NCBI RefSeq assembly: GCF_003569745.1 | Contig: NZ_AP018498.1 | Span: forward strand, 3,325,001-3,389,000 | Direction of reading: 5' to 3' | From: Altererythrobacter sp. B11 | GTDB lineage: Bacteria; Pseudomonadota; Alphaproteobacteria; Sphingomonadales; Sphingomonadaceae | DNA length: 64,000 nucleotides | Shown: positions 61,846 to 64,000 of the stretch, in pieces | Numbering within the stretch: position 1 is the stretch's first letter | How the letters are laid out: the number at the start of each line of letters is the position of its first letter | Position numbers and translations under genes: made by a program | The notes under the pieces: generated by a model | The model's database searches: none | What the model was told of the DNA's origin: nothing | What the model saw: only the letters and a program-made list of their open reading frames with translations

Positions 61846-64000
61846 GTGGATCCGGCGATCGCCAAGCTAGCGCTCAAGGTAGCGCAACCGGTGCTGTTCG
61901 CCGGTTTCAAGACGTTGCGCCGGGAATGGGCGCGGCGGCGCGGTGATGACGATCTCATAGCCGGCATTGCCGAGATCGACGATGCGCTTGAAGAAGCCGT
62001 GGCGGCGCTGGCCCAAGATCCCAAGGACCTGGCAGCGGCGGTGCAAGGGCTGAAGGGGCTGATTTCGCGCCCCGACATATTCGCCAGCGGCGCGCCGCGC
62101 GACTGGATCCGCACCGATCTCGTGCAAATGACTCTCAAAGGGGCGGTGCGCGCCGCCATCCGCGGCGAGAATGACGCGCCCTGGGCGGAGGCGGCAATCC
62201 TTCATTATCGCGCCTTCCTCGGTGACGACGAGGCGCATCCGGATGAGGGACTGGTTTATGCCGAGGCGCTCGACTTCGTGCTGCGCAGCCTCCGCCGGGA
62301 CCTGACGCTCGGCGATCGCATGATCCTGGGCGCCATCGAAGGCGTTCGCGAGGAGGTCGTGCGGATGCGTCCGCCCGACACCGGGGCGATTGTCGACACG
62401 CATGCCCTGGCGAAGTTGCGCCAGATTCGCCGCGCGCGTTTCTTCCGGTCGTCGGAAACCCAGATCGAGATCGCCGGTCTGGCGGAAGCGGTGATCAGCG
62501 GATCGCTGCGTGGCGCTTCGGCGGAGGTGCGGGCAACGATTTTGTCGTGGTGCACCCGCCTGGCCGCATTCACCCATGATCCGCGCGCACGGCTCTGGCT
62601 CGATCACGCCCTCGCCTTGGAGGCACCCGCGAGCGATGCGTTGCTGGTCGCCCGCGCCTTTGTCGCCGCGATCGACAATGGCGAAGCCGGCCTGGCGTTG
62701 CTGGATGTCGACAAATCCCCGCTTCAAGCGACAGCGACGTTGCAGATCCTGCGCCACACCCTCGGCACCGAAGGGGCGCTGGCGCGCGGTGCGGCCGCCG
62801 GCATCGACATGGCCGCGCTCGACAGCGATGGCCGCTATGTCCTTCTTACCAGCCATGTCGAAACCGGGCGGTGGCAGGACGCGGCGCGAGCGACTGCGCT
62901 GCTGGTCGAGAGCGACTTCGAGGAGACCCCGGCATTATTATGGGTGGCAGCATCGATCCTCGTCGCCAGCCGCTTGCCCGATGATCTGCGCGGTCTGGTC
63001 CTGCAATCGGTCCCCGGCAATCCCGCGGGCTTTCCTCTTGGCGACGACACGGCATCGCTGCACGCGCGCCGTCTCGCCCGCACGTTGATCGAGCGCGCGG
63101 CAGCGCATTGCGACCTGCTCGAGCTTCCACGCGAGGCCAGCGGCGCACGGCGCTACGGGCTGTGGCTGGGGCTTCGCGATCCGGACATGACGAGCGAGGC
63201 GCGCGAGCAGCTGCAGATGCGGATGCGCGAACCCGGCGGCGAACTGGCCTGGCTGCCACTGGCACTGGGCTTCGGCCTAGAAGTCGATCGCGACGCGGCG
63301 GAGCATGCCATCGACAAAAGCCTGGCCCGCCATCCTGACGGATCGCCGGAGACCGCCGGCGCTATGATCGCGCTGCTGCTCGACCATGCCGAACGGGATC
63401 CGCGAAAGGCGATCGACTTGCTCGGGCGTCATCGCGCGGTGTTCGAAGCCTACCTCGAAGCCGGCAGCATCGTCTCCCTGGAGATCAAGGTGTTGGCCGA
63501 TGCCGGGCAGACCGAGGCTGCGCGGGCGTTGCTGACCGCCCAGGATGAGGGGACCTTGCCGGCGCATGTCCGGGCAATGCTCAGCCGCACATTCGACCAG
63601 GAGGAGCCGGCTGACACGATCGCCGCGCTCGAAGCGGCCTATGCGAAAGAGGAGCAGATCACCACGCTGCTGGCGTTGCTCAGGCGCTACCGCCAGGCCG
63701 GGACGCCACCGCGCTATGTCGAACTCGCCCGCGATCTTCTCGGCAAGGTTCCCGATATCGAGTTCGCGCAGGATATCATCGCGCATCTCTCAAGGTTGCG
63801 CCGCGACGCCGAAGCGCTCGAACTGGTGGCGCTGCTTGGCGACGCCGTCGAGCGCTCGACCGAGCTGTTGGGCGAAGCGGCCTGGCTCTATTACCGGCGC
63901 AGCCAGTTCGGCGATGCCGAGGCGGCGCTGGCAACGCTCGAAGCTCAACGCGACGATCCCAATGACCGGGCTCTGCGCTATCAGCTGCTGGTAACCGCGG
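61846..64000 (+). CDS. Large helical-repeat (TPR-like) protein, cut by window edge
   Basis: From GTG 61846 the frame stays open to the window end (over 718 residues). It begins DPAIAKLALKVAQPVLFAGF with a basic segment LRREWARRRGDD, and continues as alpha-helical repeats with TPR-like alternation, for example TEAARALLTAQDEGTLPAHV and EAAWLYYRRSQFGDAEAALA. No enzymatic motif is visible in the part present. GTG lies 14 bp past the winged-helix stop, so the three genes look co-transcribed. Large repeat proteins of this kind often act as scaffolds or sensors. The true C-terminus, and any effector domain there, is outside the window. Confidence 0.7.
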   Translation, partial: MDPAIAKLALKVAQPVLFAGFKTLRREWARRRGDDDLIAGIAEIDDALEEAVAALAQDPKDLAAAVQGLKGLISRPDIFASGAPRDWIRTDLVQMTLKGAVRAAIRGENDAPWAEAAILHYRAFLGDDEAHPDEGLVYAEALDFVLRSLRRDLTLGDRMILGAIEGVREEVVRMRPPDTGAIVDTHALAKLRQIRRARFFRSSETQIEIAGLAEAVISGSLRGASAEVRATILSWCTRLAAFTHDPRARLWLDHALALEAPASDALLVARAFVAAIDNGEAGLALLDVDKSPLQATATLQILRHTLGTEGALARGAAAGIDMAALDSDGRYVLLTSHVETGRWQDAARATALLVESDFEETPALLWVAASILVASRLPDDLRGLVLQSVPGNPAGFPLGDDTASLHARRLARTLIERAAAHCDLLELPREASGARRYGLWLGLRDPDMTSEAREQLQMRMREPGGELAWLPLALGFGLEVDRDAAEHAIDKSLARHPDGSPETAGAMIALLLDHAERDPRKAIDLLGRHRAVFEAYLEAGSIVSLEIKVLADAGQTEAARALLTAQDEGTLPAHVRAMLSRTFDQEEPADTIAALEAAYAKEEQITTLLALLRRYRQAGTPPRYVELARDLLGKVPDIEFAQDIIAHLSRLRRDAEALELVALLGDAVERSTELLGEAAWLYYRRSQFGDAEAALATLEAQRDDPNDRALRYQLLVTA

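Noticed and set aside
1-64000. CRISPR arrays, rRNA genes and intact tRNA genes
   Set aside because: No regularly spaced short repeats, no rRNA sequence and no complete cloverleaf-type tRNA sequence was found on reading. The only tRNA-like match is the 3' fragment at 13934-13956.

Overview
The window looks like a chromosomal segment of a high-GC alphaproteobacterium, most probably a sphingomonad. The grounds are compact operons with many ATGA overlaps, abundant TonB-dependent receptors, a FecI/FecR/TonB receptor/lasso-isopeptidase-like set of the kind known from Caulobacter and Sphingomonadales, and the general protein style. No rRNA gene, intact tRNA gene or CRISPR array was seen.

Region A (1-11.5 kb, all minus strand) is one long surface-polysaccharide operon read from a clear promoter at 11480-11508. 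Its order is a polyprenyl-phosphate sugar-1-phosphate transferase, a NusG/RfaH-like antiterminator, three genes for a 3-(acyl)amino-3,6-dideoxyhexose (GNAT, FdtA-type ketoisomerase, DegT-type aminotransferase), a Wzx-like flippase, a GT2, a polysaccharide pyruvyl transferase, a GT61, an FkbM methyltransferase and two GT4 enzymes, the last cut by the window edge. Region B (11.6-16.3 kb) is a scarred junction: a GlxA-type regulator pseudogene, a DUF418 membrane protein, a gene-free stretch with a tRNA-Ser 3'-end fragment, and a complete IS3-family element with inverted repeats and a 4-bp target duplication.

Region C (16.3-36.35 kb) reads as a polyamine/omega-amino-acid catabolic island around a LysR regulator. 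It holds two Tat-exported spermidine-dehydrogenase-like flavoproteins, a GabP-like permease, GABA transaminase plus succinate-semialdehyde dehydrogenase, an omega-amino acid:pyruvate transaminase plus an MmsA-type dehydrogenase, a TonB receptor, an exported YtcJ-like amidohydrolase, and alanine racemase plus D-amino-acid dehydrogenase. The last pair would turn the alanine made by the pyruvate-dependent transaminase back into pyruvate.

Region D (36.5-43.05 kb) is FecI sigma, FecR anti-sigma, a TonB receptor with an STN signalling domain and an Atxe2-like lasso-peptide isopeptidase, with no lasso biosynthetic genes in the window. Region E (43.3-52.8 kb) is a two-partner secretion pair (a 2,357-residue TpsA exoprotein with 249-bp tandem repeats, and its TpsB transporter) beside a frameshifted AraC regulator. 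Region F (53.3-58.8 kb) has xthA, psd, a TetR-controlled methyltransferase/NmrA pair, an integrase remnant, and an ArsR/SRPBCC divergent pair with a palindrome at the ArsR start.

Region G (59.6 kb to the end) is the best candidate for an undescribed system: a nitrilase-fold protein with an unfamiliar long N-terminal region, a winged-helix protein and a very large helical-repeat protein that runs off the window. The three appear to form one operon, and none matches a pathway I recognise.
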